Assembly: GCA_958299035.1 (NCBI GenBank)
Contig: CATQJL010000112.1
Span: 86,818,636 to 86,882,635, forward strand
Source: Cylicocyclus nassatus
Taxonomy: Eukaryota; Nematoda; Chromadorea; Rhabditida; Strongylidae
DNA length: 64,000 nt
Direction: 5' to 3'
Part shown: one piece after another, positions 52,941-62,399 of the stretch
How the letters are laid out: every line of letters starts with the position of its first letter
How positions within the stretch are numbered: the stretch's first letter is position 1
Translations under genes and position numbers: made by a program
The notes under the pieces: generated by a model
What the model was told of the DNA's origin: nothing
What the model saw: only the letters and a program-made list of their open reading frames with translations
The model's database searches: none

Positions 52941-53634
52941 TCCCTCCCCTCCGGGGAGCCGACGTCCTCGGCGGCTGCTGCAACTTGCTGAGCTTTGCAC
53001 CGGGAACTCTCCTGCGTATGACGTTGTAGAGGAATCGCGCATATCCATCCCTGAAATGCGTGTCGGATACCTGAAAAGAATTTTGGGTCCATCTGCTTTT
53101 CTGGTCACGTTCCCTACTTTCTGTCCTTGAGGGATCCAACGTGAACAACTGATCTGGATTTGCCCATTTTTTCAGTACTGATTCAATCACCGTCCACACT
53201 TTCGACTTCGTTTTCCACATACCAATCTTCTTGAACAGTGGTGGCGGCCACACGGATACAATCTTTCCTCCTTCTTCGAGGTACTTCTTGCATATCCGCA
53301 ATGTCTCAATGATAGCCTCATCCTCCCTTCTTGGGTTCATGGGCCATACTATGATCCACATACGACAGTTCTTCAAGTATTTCAACGCTTCTTTGAGTTG
53401 ACTGAATGATACTGCCACCTTGGTCAGTACTCCACACTTCTTCAGCCCAACTTCCTCAAATGATGTTGCACATCTCGGTGCAATAAACGCAACAGGACGT
53501 TCCTTCTCAGAATTTTGTCCTTTCTTACTGCTTGTCTTCTGAACCTTGACTCTTTTCTGTGCCTCTCCGCACATTTTCCGATCACTTCTGGAAGGAGTGT
53601 GCTTTTTGCTGCCCTTCCTACGTGTCGACTTCTT
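52810..53634 (-). CDS. Unidentified C-terminal domain of the pol-less LTR element
   Basis: In the same frame as gag-protease, just after its TGA; the first ATG in it is at 53574. It begins with a Lys/Arg/Ser-rich linker. The main block alternates predicted strands and helices: RPVAFIAPRC, WIIVWPMNPRRED, YLEEGGKIVSVWPPP and WTVIESVLKKW. That pattern suggests an alpha/beta (Rossmann- or SGNH-like) fold, but I do not recognise the family. A basic, proline-rich tail runs into the 3' LTR. It takes the place where pol would be. Its role is unknown. Confidence 0.6.
   Translation of the reverse strand, partial: KKSTRRKGSKKHTPSRSDRKMCGEAQKRVKVQKTSSKKGQNSEKERPVAFIAPRCATSFEEVGLKKCGVLTKVAVSFSQLKEALKYLKNCRMWIIVWPMNPRREDEAIIETLRICKKYLEEGGKIVSVWPPPLFKKIGMWKTKSKVWTVIESVLKKWANPDQLFTLDPSRTESRERDQKSRWTQNSFQVSDTHFRDGYARFLYNVIRRRVPGAKLSKLQQPPRTSAPRRGGMSEGADHRPTDLQWREEKPALTPSAGYKYRESGGVSESALEKR
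52941..52952 (-). promoter_or_regulatory. Polypurine tract of the pol-less element
   Basis: The minus strand reads GGAGGGGAGGGA immediately upstream of the 3' LTR. Confidence 0.75.
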
Positions 53635-54806
53635 TCATTTGCGCTCACAAGCTTCCTCTGACCAGATTCCTTTGCCTGCTTTGATATCTCTTTTTCCCTC
53701 AATGAAAGTCTTCTTGTTGACAGTTACAGACCTGTCCTTCTCTGGCGTAGATCCGTTCACAGTTATGGTACCTTGTTGGATCTTCGCTCTCACTGAGGCG
53801 GTGTTTCTCTTCTGTAGAGGCACCATCCTATCCTTTGCTTTTACTTTGACTTCAGGCTTCTTGTGTATCACTACTTCCACCCCTAGACTCTTCAATGCAT
53901 TTGTGCCAATGAGTACTTCCTCATTCGTATCGTCCGAAACATGAAAGGCTACCTCCTTTTTGCATCCACCTTCTAGCTCAACTTCTGCTTTTACACCTCC
54001 GAGAAAGCTCATCAAATGGTTTGATGCATCGTATATGCTTCCTTCCGCAATGTCGAAAGTCTGAAGTGACTCGACATCGTATCCAATGTTCCTTGCTTCT
54101 ATAAGCACATTCACGGGTAGTATACTTATCACTGAACCCGTGTCAATGTGTGCTGACACCTGTCTTCCCAACATCCTGGCTCGAGTCGACGTTCTTCTAC
54201 CAACAATTCCATTTGCCTCAACTTGAGAGGTTTTTGCGACCATATTACGGCTCCTACTTATCATGGATGCTACCCCAGTCGAAGCCTTGGTAGCGCTTTC
54301 AATCTTCGTCTTCCTGTACTTGCAATCTCTTACAATATGTCCGGAGTGACCACATTCAAAGCATCTTCTTTCTTCTTGATCCTCATCATAGCTGGCATCA
54401 GAGCTCAATGACTCCTGCCTTCTCACACCATCTTCCCTTCCGTCTCTCTCTGCTAAGCTGCTTCGACCTTGAGTCAGAGCTGGCACATACCTTTCGTTTC
54501 CATTTGCTTTGCTCCAGGACGGAGCTTGCTGTTCACTCCTCCTCTCAAATTTGCAAAATCTTCGCGACTGTTCGATCTCAATCGCTATTTCTTTTATCTT
54601 ATTATACGCCTCGGCTGGGTCCACCTGGTGTAGGGTTCCCACCAGCTGCACGTATTCCGGCCATGACGTCAGATTCTCCAGCAGAATCTGTGCGTACTCC
54701 ATCGATCTATCCTCAATACTACATTGAGGATTAGCCTTCCTCGCTAGGTTCTCGAGGGCGACACAGAAGTCCGCGACCTCTTGGCCTGGCCTTAAGCGCA
54801 TGTTCC
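53635..54806 (-). pseudogene. Gag C-terminal half with CCHC knuckle and aspartic protease
   Basis: This follows the nested MITE in the compatible frame. It has a capsid C-terminal part (RPGQEVADFCVALENLARKA), a zinc knuckle CFECGHSGHIVRDC (canonical CX2CX4HX4C), and an aspartic protease with the HIDTGSVISIL active site and a later LIGTNALKSLG flap/helix block. It ends at TGA (53635-53637), after which the same frame stays open for 275 more codons. The TGA could be a CGA-to-TGA mutation or a readthrough site. Confidence 0.8.
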
Positions 54807-54810
54807 TTAA

Positions 54811-55178
54811 AGGCACCGTCCACCCAAATTCTCGACTTCCATGTTTTTGTCGCTTTCGGGCCTTCTGAAGGCCCTGATTTCGAATATGAAGTCGAGAATC
54901 CCAAAAAACCCCTATTTTGGAGAAAGCGGGACGGATGGAAATGCAGTTTGCAGGGCTGCGGCGCGGTTATCGCCCGGCGTATATCAGCGCCGCAGCCCCC
55001 AAAGCTGCAAAATGGGCGGAGTGACCACCTCTGGATCACGTATCACGTACTTTCCAGAGCGGATTTCTCACTCCGGAAGTAATCTTTTGCGGGGAAACTT
55101 GGGGGTTGGCCTAGTGTGAGGGCCCACATTAGTATGCCATCGAATCTCGTGGACCCTCACTTTGGGTGGACGGTGCCT
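54811..55178. mobile_element. TTAA-flanked MITE (piggyBac-type), copy 2, nested in gag
   Basis: Perfect 18-bp inverted ends AGGCACCGTCCACCCAAA are flanked by TTAA (54807-54810, 55179-55182). It has a GC-rich internal hairpin (GGCTGCGGCGC ... GCGCCGCAGCC, about 54955-55000). The end sequence is related to the copy at 7940-8295 (AGGCANCGTCCA). Because it sits inside a nearly intact LTR element, its insertion must be younger than, or have travelled with, that element. Confidence 0.85.
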
Positions 55179-55182
55179 TTAA

Positions 55183-55869
55183 AGCTGTCAGTGCCTTTAA
55201 CCTAGCTGCTGTGGAGTCACAGGCCAGTAGTGAAGCCATCTCCCTCACTACTCTGTCAAAGCCTTGTTGTCTTACCCTCATGGGTATGTTCAGAAATAAG
55301 GACTTTGCTCTTCCTTCCAAGTGTTCATCACCCAGGACCTCTATCAGCAACTGTTCATCCTGGACTATTGTAGCATACTTCCTTTTGAATTTTCGAATGA
55401 ACCTGCCAAAGTCTTCATCATCACAGCCCTTGAAGACTCCAGGATCAGGGAAAGTCATGCTTTGAAAATAGCTGAGCATCTGATTTTCCACACCTCGATG
55501 ATTGTCGAGTGGTCCGACCTCCGACCCTCTCAACACACTGCCTTCCCTCACTGCAACTGCCGTTGCTCTGGGACCGAGTATCTGGTTTAACTCGGCAGTT
55601 AGGTTCTCCATCCTACCTAACACTGTGGCTACCTTAGCCTCCAACTCTTCTTCAAGTGGCAATCCATCAACCGGTATCCCACATCGGCTAAGGATCTTGC
55701 TCACCATCCCAGGTAGCATTTCCACTTCTTTTCTAATGAAGCTTATCTCCTCCATCATCAAGTGTGCTTTTCTCTCATGGATATCATCTGCACATCTTTG
55801 CTTCTGATCCATATCCATGAACATAAATGTGCTCGGCAGCGAAATGCTTCGCCTTGCCTTTACATTCAT
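55183..55869 (-). pseudogene. Gag N-terminal half of the pol-less LTR element
   Basis: A frame from an ATG at 55869: a basic start, a coiled-coil-like EISFIRKEVEML region, then a capsid-type block (PGVFKGCDDEDFGRFIRKFK, later FDRVVREMASLL). It is cut at the TTAA site of the nested MITE (55179-55182); past this point a few MITE-encoded residues precede a stop at 55129. Without the MITE and one TTAA the frame would be continuous with the downstream half. Confidence 0.8.
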
Positions 55870-56219
55870 TGGTAATCAACGCCGCACGCGAAATCGCGCG
55901 TCTCAGCTGATCGAAGAGAGTCACTCACAATCGATAATCACGCCTCTATTAAGCGTGGATGGTTTGATCAATAATGATCAATGGTTTCTCTCTTATAACT
56001 TAACTGCCTGCTCTGTATGCTATGATAGAGACTTTTTACCAGCTGATCTTAGATCTGGCCCTCTTGGCCTGTTACCTACGTCACCTGCTTGATGACGTAT
56101 AGATCTCCCACCTTTTGATCTTTTGGTCTCGCCTTCTTGGCCTGCTCTACGCACGTTCTATGCGGTCTTGCCTCTGAGACAGTCAATATCAGTCGCCCCG
56201 TGTGTATTTCGATCGATCC

Positions 56220-56237
56220 AGGTCTGCTCGGCCCCCA
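56220..56237 (-). promoter_or_regulatory. Candidate primer-binding site
   Basis: Directly inside the 5' LTR, the minus strand reads TGGGGGCCGAGCAGACCT. TGG pairs with tRNA CCA ends; the tRNA species was not determined. Confidence 0.55.
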
Positions 56238-56610
56238 TGTAACCGGAGGTGTCTAGTGGTATAACGGTTTTAACCGGATCGATAGACAACACGGATTGAA
56301 CGACTAACAGTTTATCTCAGAAAACGGCAACAAACAACAAAAAACAATAATGCGTAACTTGAACAAGGCTCAACAACGAAACGACGGGCTTTACCCTCTT
56401 GACCACTTCGGCAGGTCTACTAGGAAGAACTCTCTATCTAAGGGGGAGATCCGCCTCTCTTCGACGGAGTTAGCTCCCTCTAGCGCTTCTCCAGCGCGGA
56501 CTCCGAGACTCCCCCTGACTCCCGGTATTTATACCCTGCCGAAGGGGTCAGCGCGGGCTTTTCTTCCCGCCACTGAAGATCGGTAGGTCGGTGATCCGCG
56601 CCCTCTGACA
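56238..56610 (-). repeat. 5' LTR of the pol-less element
   Basis: 373 bp, one base different from the partner LTR. The right edge abuts a (TA)n tract. Confidence 0.92.
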
Positions 56611-56629
56611 TATATATATATATATATAT

Positions 56630-57124
56630 CCTTCTATATAAAGTTGAATGTCTGTTTGTCTGTATGTCTGTATGTCTGTCTGTCTGTCTGTACGTATGTT
56701 CCGAATAGAAAATTCCATTTCTGAACCGATCCGGACCAAACTTGGCTCACATACACTTTGGGCCCCGGCGGGTGTCATAGGCTACTTTTCGTCATCGATC
56801 GATATCGATTTTATCGATTTTTTGCAAAATTTGAGCTACGGGGCTGGGAGTTGGCACAGGGGGGTAAGTGAGCATGGGGATTCCGAATACAATATTTGTT
56901 TTCAAAACCGTGCACTACTTTTATCGGTTTTATCGATTTTTTTGCAAAATTTGAGCTAGGGGGTTGGGAGTTGGCACAGGGGGGTAATCGAGCATGCTGA
57001 TCACCCCCGTGGGGGTGTGACACCCGCCGGGGCCCGAAGTGTATGTGTGCCAAGTTTGGTTCGGATCGGTTAAGAAATGGAATTTTCTATTCGGAACATA
57101 CGGCGGAGCCGGGTATGCCAGCTA

Positions 57125-57126
<2 letters not shown>
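56630..57126 (+). mobile_element. Helitron/Helentron-like element, complete copy
   Basis: The head CTTCTATATAAAGTTGAATG is followed by (TCTG)n, and the tail is GCCGGGTATGCCAGCTAGT. The two halves are inverted relatives: CGTATGTTCCGAATAGAAAA and CCCCGGCGGGTGTCA near the 5' end mirror TTTTCTATTCGGAACATACG and TGACACCCGCCGGGG near the 3' end. The ends themselves are not inverted repeats. No coding capacity. Confidence 0.7.

Positions 57127-57173
<47 letters not shown>
57127..57173. repeat. (TA)n microsatellite
   Basis: A pure TA run between the Helitron-like element and a TA-inserting MITE. The MITE took a TA of this tract as its target. Confidence 0.9.
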
Positions 57174-57176
<3 letters not shown>

Positions 57177-57853
57177 GGTGTCCCAAAAGTATGTATCGAA
57201 CGTTTGATCGTTAATAACTCTCTTCCCAAGAAGTCTTTTGCCTTGCTTCAGGTACCGTTTTGTAGAGCTGGCTTCAACTTAGATTTGCAGTATAGAACGA
57301 ATCACTCATTTCTCTTCATTACTGTAGGATTACGGTAGAAACTTCAAGGAGGGTTTTAAGCAATGAAAGGCCATATTTTGCCCCAGAAAGGAAACAAAAC
57401 AGCCTTAAAACTTTTACACTAGGCTAATTAGAGTTGCTGATTATAACTGTAAAGTTCCCAACTTATTATGATGCTTCATTGAAGAGTTATGCCAGGTAAG
57501 AAGTAGCGGCCATTTTTTCAATGTTCCTAAAAAGTGGGATTGCACCGTTTAGAAAGCTTCGTAATCTTGTGAATAGTTAATTATTGAACTCAGCGTCCAT
57601 AAAAACCCTATTACACAAGTTTTCACGATTTTTTGAAAAATTTTGAAACGGCAGCTTTTTTCACATTAACACCATATGTTTCAAGTTTCTACCGTAATCC
57701 TACAGTAATGAAGAGAGATGAATGATTCGTTTTATAGTGCAAATCTAAGTTGAAGCCAGCTCTACAAAACGGTACCTAAAGCAAGGCAAAAGACTTCTTG
57801 GGAAGAGAGTTATTAACGATCAAACGTTCGATACATACTTTTGGGACACCCTG
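57174..57853. mobile_element. Palindromic Tc1/mariner-type MITE (CAGGGTGTCCC), copy 2
   Basis: Ends CAGGGTGTCCCAAAAGTATG and its inverse are flanked by TA. The arms stay inverted for about 170 bases. The middle is homologous to the copy at 34203-34880 (for example CCGTAATCCTACAG and the AAAAGTGGGATTGCACCG-like block). Confidence 0.82.
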
Positions 57854-57860
57854 TATATAT

Positions 57861-58204
57861 CAGCTGGCGTACCGAGGGGGGGGGGGGGCGGGGGAGGCGC
57901 GCGCCCCCCCCCCCCCCCCCGAGAACGGGTCGCGAAATTTTTGAAAGTTACTTACATGCGTTATAAAAATGTGCAAATGACTTGTTTATTTTTGTAAACA
58001 ATTAAAATAATTTTTTAAATTTTTTAAAAATTCAAATTAGCCTTATAAAAAAAATTTTTTCGGGGGCGTGCCCGCAAAATTGTTGAGAAGCCCCCCTAAA
58101 ATTTTTTCGGAGTGCGTGGCTGACGCCACGCACCTTCATTTGAAAATTTTTTTTGCCGCGCCCCCCCCCCCCCCCCCCGAGCCGAAATCCTGGGTACGCC
58201 ACTG
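57861..58204. mobile_element. hAT-type MITE, CAGTGGCGTACC family, copy 4
   Basis: Ends CAGCTGGCGTACC (one extra base) and GGTACGCCACTG. The flanks GTATATAT/ATATATAT match at seven of eight bases. Long G and C runs lie at both ends. Confidence 0.75.
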
Positions 58205-58221
58205 ATATATATATATATATA

Positions 58222-59236
58222 TTAGGTTGTCCCGAAAGTTTTGTCCGTTTTTTCAACCTATCATAAAAACACGTGGAGCGAAGATAGAGAAACGCTCTAA
58301 GCGCTACTTGACGCATCTTTTCCTCCTTTTTTAACTGTCATGCTCCCATGTCGATTACTCTTTTGCTTACTGAGATAAGGGGCAAAATTTCGAACCCGTG
58401 GTTTTTACTATGTTCAAGTTTGGCAATTTTTCACAGCCTTCATTTTCAACTTTTGGAAGTCCTTTGATAGCGCTCAGATAGAGTAAACAAAGGGCAATGC
58501 AATGCAATTTTTTGGCTTGACCAGCTGGCATTTCAGTATTTTTTAAGAAAATTTTTCCAAAAGTCTTCACTTTTGGGAAGCCCCAAAATACAGAAACGCC
58601 TCGAACACCAACAAATCATCGGATTTTGAAGCTTTCAAAAATCAATTACGATTGTTCACTATTTTTACAAAGCAACTGAGCCTTTACTGCTTCGAAATAT
58701 AAGATTTCGCATTTTACGGTACACGCTGGGGCGGGGTCAAATTTAATAATTATGGAAATTTTATCGCTAAAGACCCCACAAATTGGAGGAAAAATACACT
58801 CACTGGAAAGAGAAGAAAAAGCTGCATCGAATGACACCTTGGTTTTGCGCCGTTTTATGTTCTATGGTTCATGGCATCACCAAAAGTGGAATTTGATAGC
58901 ATCAGAAAAATAATTCTAAAAAATTTTCAAGACTAGCTTAAGATGCCGCAAAATTGCATTGCATTGCCCTTTGTTTACTCTATCTGAGCGCTATCAAAGG
59001 ACTTCCAAAAGTTGAAAATGAAGGTTGTGAAAAATTGCCAAACTTGGACGTAGTAAAAACCACGGGTTCGAAATTTTGGCCCTTATCTCAGTAAGCAAAA
59101 GAGTAATCGACATGGGAGCATGACAGTTAGAAAGAGGAGGAAAAGGTGCGTCGAGTAGCGCTTAGAGCGTTTCTCTATCTTCGCTCCTCGTGTTTTTATG
59201 ATAGGTTGAAAAAACGGACAAAACTTTCGGGACAAC

Positions 59237-59240
<4 letters not shown>
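58222..59240. mobile_element. Palindromic mariner-type element A of the TA cluster
   Basis: 1019 bp. Ends TTAGGTTGTCCCGAAAGTTT, perfectly inverted, lie inside TA repeats. Inner arms (TGATAGCGCTCAGATAGAGT and its inverse) pair as well. No transposase. Confidence 0.8.

Positions 59241-59270
<30 letters not shown>
59241..59270. repeat. (TA)n spacer
   Basis: A TA run separating two mariner-type foldbacks; it supplied the target of both. Confidence 0.85.
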
Positions 59271-59274
<4 letters not shown>

Positions 59275-60006
59275 GTTGAACCGAAAGTTCTGTCGCACCA
59301 TTTTGAAAAAATCATAACTTCTTTGCCTCACGACGATTTTGCGCAACTCAAATTATTTCTGAAAGCGTAAAGCAAGTAGTTTCCAAAAGCTCTCTGGGGA
59401 TTTTCCAATATGCTCAGGTTGCAGAAATAAAAATGAAAGAACGAGATCATCCGAAATTCGGAATTTTTAAGCAAGAATTCTAAAAATTCAGAAGCAGTGC
59501 GATAAAATCCAGAAAAGCCATTATCCTAATTTTTCTTACATTTGATTACTAACTGAGTCAAGTTTGTGCTGATCGAAGTCTTCTTTCAAAAGTTATGAAT
59601 TTTTGAAAAAAAATGCCAAAAAATCCATTTTTTAAGAATTCTTAGGAAATTGATTTTTCGGTATTATTTTTCAAAAAATCACAACTTTTGAAGGAAGGGC
59701 TCGATCTGCACAAACTTGACTCAGATAGTAATCAAATGTAAGAAAACTTAGGCTAATGGCTGTTCTGGATTTTATGGCACTGTTTCTGAATTTCTAGAAT
59801 TCTTGCTTAAAAATTCCGAATTTCGGATGATCTCGTTCTCTCATTTTTATCTCTGCAACCTGAGCATATTGGAAAATCCCCAGGGAGCTTTTGGAAACTA
59901 CTTGCTTTACGCTTTCAGAAAAATTTTGAGTTGCGCAAAATCGTCGTGAGGCAAAGAAGTTATGATTTTTTTAAAATGGTGCGACAGAACTTTCGGTTCA
60001 ACCTAA
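59271..60006. mobile_element. Palindromic mariner-type element B of the TA cluster
   Basis: 736 bp. Ends TTAGGTTGAACCGAAAGTTC are inverted, and the whole body folds back on itself (CCATTATCCTAATTTTTCTT against TTAGGCTAATGGC, AATTCGGAATTTTTAAGCAA mirrored). Non-coding. Confidence 0.8.
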
Positions 60007-60014
60007 TATATATA

Positions 60015-60737
60015 TTAGGTTGGTCCGAAAGTTCTGTCCCACCATTTTCAAAAAATCGTAACTTCTTCCTCTCACAATGTTTTTGCAAGAGTAGAACCAC
60101 ATAGAAAACAGCAACTCATGCACTTTCTAAAACTACCTTGGCTGCTCTCTACTAAGCTCTGAAAGCAGAGATAAAATTGGGAAAACAAAATTACTTCGAG
60201 TTCGGAATTTTTAAGCAAGCTCGCTAAAAAATCTAGAACTGTGCCATAAAATCCAAAACAGCCAGTATCCTAGACTATTTTACCCCCTCTTTCTGGCTGA
60301 GCGAAGTTCGCGCTGATCTAGCTGTATTACGAAAAGTTATGATTTTTTGAAAAAAATGTCAACAAATCAATTTTCTTAAGAAACTGATTTTTTTTTGCAT
60401 TTTTTCTTGAAAATCATAACTTCTTTCAAAAAGGCGCGATCAGCGCGAATCTTGCTTAGCTGGAAAGAGGGGATCAAAAAACCTAGGATACTGCCTGTTT
60501 TGGATTTTATGGCACAGTTTTGGATTTTTCAACAGGCTTGCTTAAAAATTCCGAAATTGAAGTGATTTCCTTTTTCCAATTTTTTCTCTACATTCAGAGC
60601 TTAATGAATAGCGGCCAAGGTAGTTTTAGAAAGTGCACGAATTGCTGTTTTCAATGTTGTTTTATTCTTGCAAAAACATTGTGTAAGGAAGAAGTTACGA
60701 TTTTTTGAAAATGGTGGGACAGAACTTTCGGACCAAC

Positions 60738-60741
<4 letters not shown>
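60015..60741. mobile_element. Palindromic mariner-type element C of the TA cluster
   Basis: 727 bp. Ends TTAGGTTGGTCCGAAAGTTC are inverted. It is separated from element B by only eight bases of TA repeat. Body related to B but clearly diverged. Confidence 0.8.

Positions 60742-60807
<66 letters not shown>
60742..60807. repeat. (TA)n spacer
   Basis: About 66 bases of pure TA between elements C and D. Confidence 0.9.
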
Positions 60808-60811
<4 letters not shown>

Positions 60812-61537
60812 GTTGAACCGAAAGTTCGTTCGCACCATTTTCAAAAAATCATAACTTCTTTCCTTCGCGACGATTCTGGGCAGTTCAAATTTTATTAGAA
60901 AGCGTAAAGCATGTAGTTTCCAATAGTCCCCTGGCGACTTTCCTTCATGTTCAGATTGCAGAGATAAAAATGAAAGAACGAAAACATCCGAAATTCGGAA
61001 TTTTTGAGAAACAATTCCAAAAATTTAGAAACTGCGCGATAAAATCCAGAAAAGCCATTATCCTAATTTTTCTTATATTTAATTACTAACTGAGTTAAGT
61101 TTGTGCTGAACGAGCTCTTCTTTCAAAAGTTATGATTTTTTGAAAAAAAATGCCGAAAAATCAATTTCTTAGGAATTCTTAGGAAAGTGATTTTTCGGAA
61201 TTTTTTTCAAAAAATCATAACTTTTGAAAGAAGAGCTCGATCAGCACAAACTTAACTCAGTTAGTAATCAAATATAAGAAAAATCAGAATAATGGCTTTT
61301 CTGGATTTTATCGCGCAGTTTCTAGATTTTTGGAATTGTTTCTCAAAATTTCGAATTTCGGATGTTTTCGTTCTTTCATTTTTATCTCTGCAATCTGAAC
61401 ATGATGGAAAGTCGCCAAGAGACTATTGGAAACTACATGCTTTACGCTTTCTAATAAAACTTGAACTGCGCAAAATCGTCGTGAAGGAAAGAAGTTATGA
61501 TTTTTTGAAAATGGTGCGAACGAACTTTCGGTTCAAC

Positions 61538-61541
<4 letters not shown>
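60808..61541. mobile_element. Palindromic mariner-type element D of the TA cluster
   Basis: 734 bp. Ends TTAGGTTGAACCGAAAGTTC as in element B, followed by GTTCGCACC instead of TGTCGCACC. The arms fold back along the whole length. Closest relative is B. Confidence 0.8.
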
Positions 61542-61621
<80 letters not shown>

Positions 61622-61635
61622 TATAGATATAGATA
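61542..61635. repeat. (TA)n followed by (GATATA)n
   Basis: A TA tract of about 78 bases grading into GATATA units. Confidence 0.9.
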
Positions 61636-61747
61636 ATAGCATATCAAAATATGGTGAGAGGGGAGGGGGACGGATTGTTAGGTTACTGTCTATGTCCATG
61701 TTTTATCCTGCTACTGAGAATCTTTAGGATATATTATGGCTAGGCAC

Positions 61748-62019
61748 CAGTGGCGGATTGAAGGGGGAGGGGGGTGAAACTTACCTACATGGGCTATAAA
61801 AATGTGCAAATAACTTGTTTATTTTTGTAAACAATCAAAATAACTTTTACAATTTTTTAAAATTTCAAATTAGCCTTGTAAAAAAATTTTCGCGGGCTTT
61901 AGACCCGCAAGAATTTTGAGATGCACCTCAAAAAAAATTTTCAGAGTGCGTGGCTAACGCCACGCACCTTTATTTGAAAAAAATTTCTGCCGCCCCCCCC
62001 CCCGCCCTCGAAACCACTG
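61748..62019. mobile_element. hAT-type MITE, CAGTGGCGTACC family, copy 5
   Basis: Ends CAGTGGCGGATTG and AAACCACTG with a perfect 8-bp duplication CTAGGCAC (61740-61747, 62020-62027). It is shorter than its relatives but keeps the AAAAATGTGCAAATAACTTG block and the GCGTGGCTAACGCCACGC hairpin. Confidence 0.82.
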
Positions 62020-62130
62020 CTAGGCACCTCACAGGCAAGCCTAACGCCTCTCCACGTGTCTTGACATGTGAGATCTTGATTACGTGGATTCACTAAGCAG
62101 TTGCGGCAGTTGTACAATAGTGGATCTTTA

Positions 62131-62215
62131 GCCTAGCGGTCTAGAAGTAGGCACTTCGCGCGGAGCAACGGAAGTTCGAGACCGACTTAATCGCAGCGTT
62201 TTGCGATGAAGCATG
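62131..62215 (+). ncRNA. tRNA-like sequence
   Basis: An A-box-like TAGCCTAGCGG and B-box-like AGTTCGAGACC are about 40 bases apart. Acceptor-stem pairing is not convincing, so this is more likely a tRNA-derived repeat or pseudogene than a working tRNA. Confidence 0.3.
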
Positions 62216-62318
62216 TGGCGGCTCCTCAACAACTAGAGCGGATCCTCAGGTAGTAGAACGGAACTCCGAGTTTCAGAAACGAAACTCGCAGTCAACTCGG
62301 AGTTTCAAAACGAAACTC

Positions 62319-62319
62319 T

Positions 62320-62353
<34 letters not shown>
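62319..62353. repeat. (AGT)n microsatellite
   Basis: About eleven AGT units lie between pieces related to the perfect palindrome at 49290-49342 (ACTCGGAGTTTCAAAACG, CGCGCAGCTTTAAACTCGGA). Confidence 0.9.
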
Positions 62354-62399
62354 TAATTCTGAGTAAACGCGCAGCTTTAAACTCGGAGTTTTGACCAGA

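Larger units (their letters stand above)
52568..56610 (-). mobile_element. Pol-less LTR retrotransposon, 4043 bp, very recent
   Basis: Two 373-bp LTRs (52568-52940, 56238-56610) differ at one base (52671/56341). Read on the minus strand they begin TG and end CA. The duplication is TATAT (52563-52567, 56611-56615), inside a TA tract. A TGGGGGCC primer site and a GGAGGGGAGGGA purine tract lie inside the LTRs. The 3.3 kb interior encodes capsid, a CCHC knuckle, an aspartic protease and an unidentified C-terminal domain, but no reverse transcriptase, RNase H or integrase. A 368-bp MITE is nested in gag. It must depend on another element's enzymes. Confidence 0.88.

Noticed and set aside
57127..61635. 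Regularly spaced repeats that might suggest a CRISPR-like array
   Set aside because: The repeats are (TA)n tracts and transposon ends; spacing is 0.7-1 kb and the genome is eukaryotic.
61292..61636. 114-codon frame ending in a long YIYIYI run
   Set aside because: The tail is translation of the (TA)n tract and the rest is mariner-type foldback DNA.
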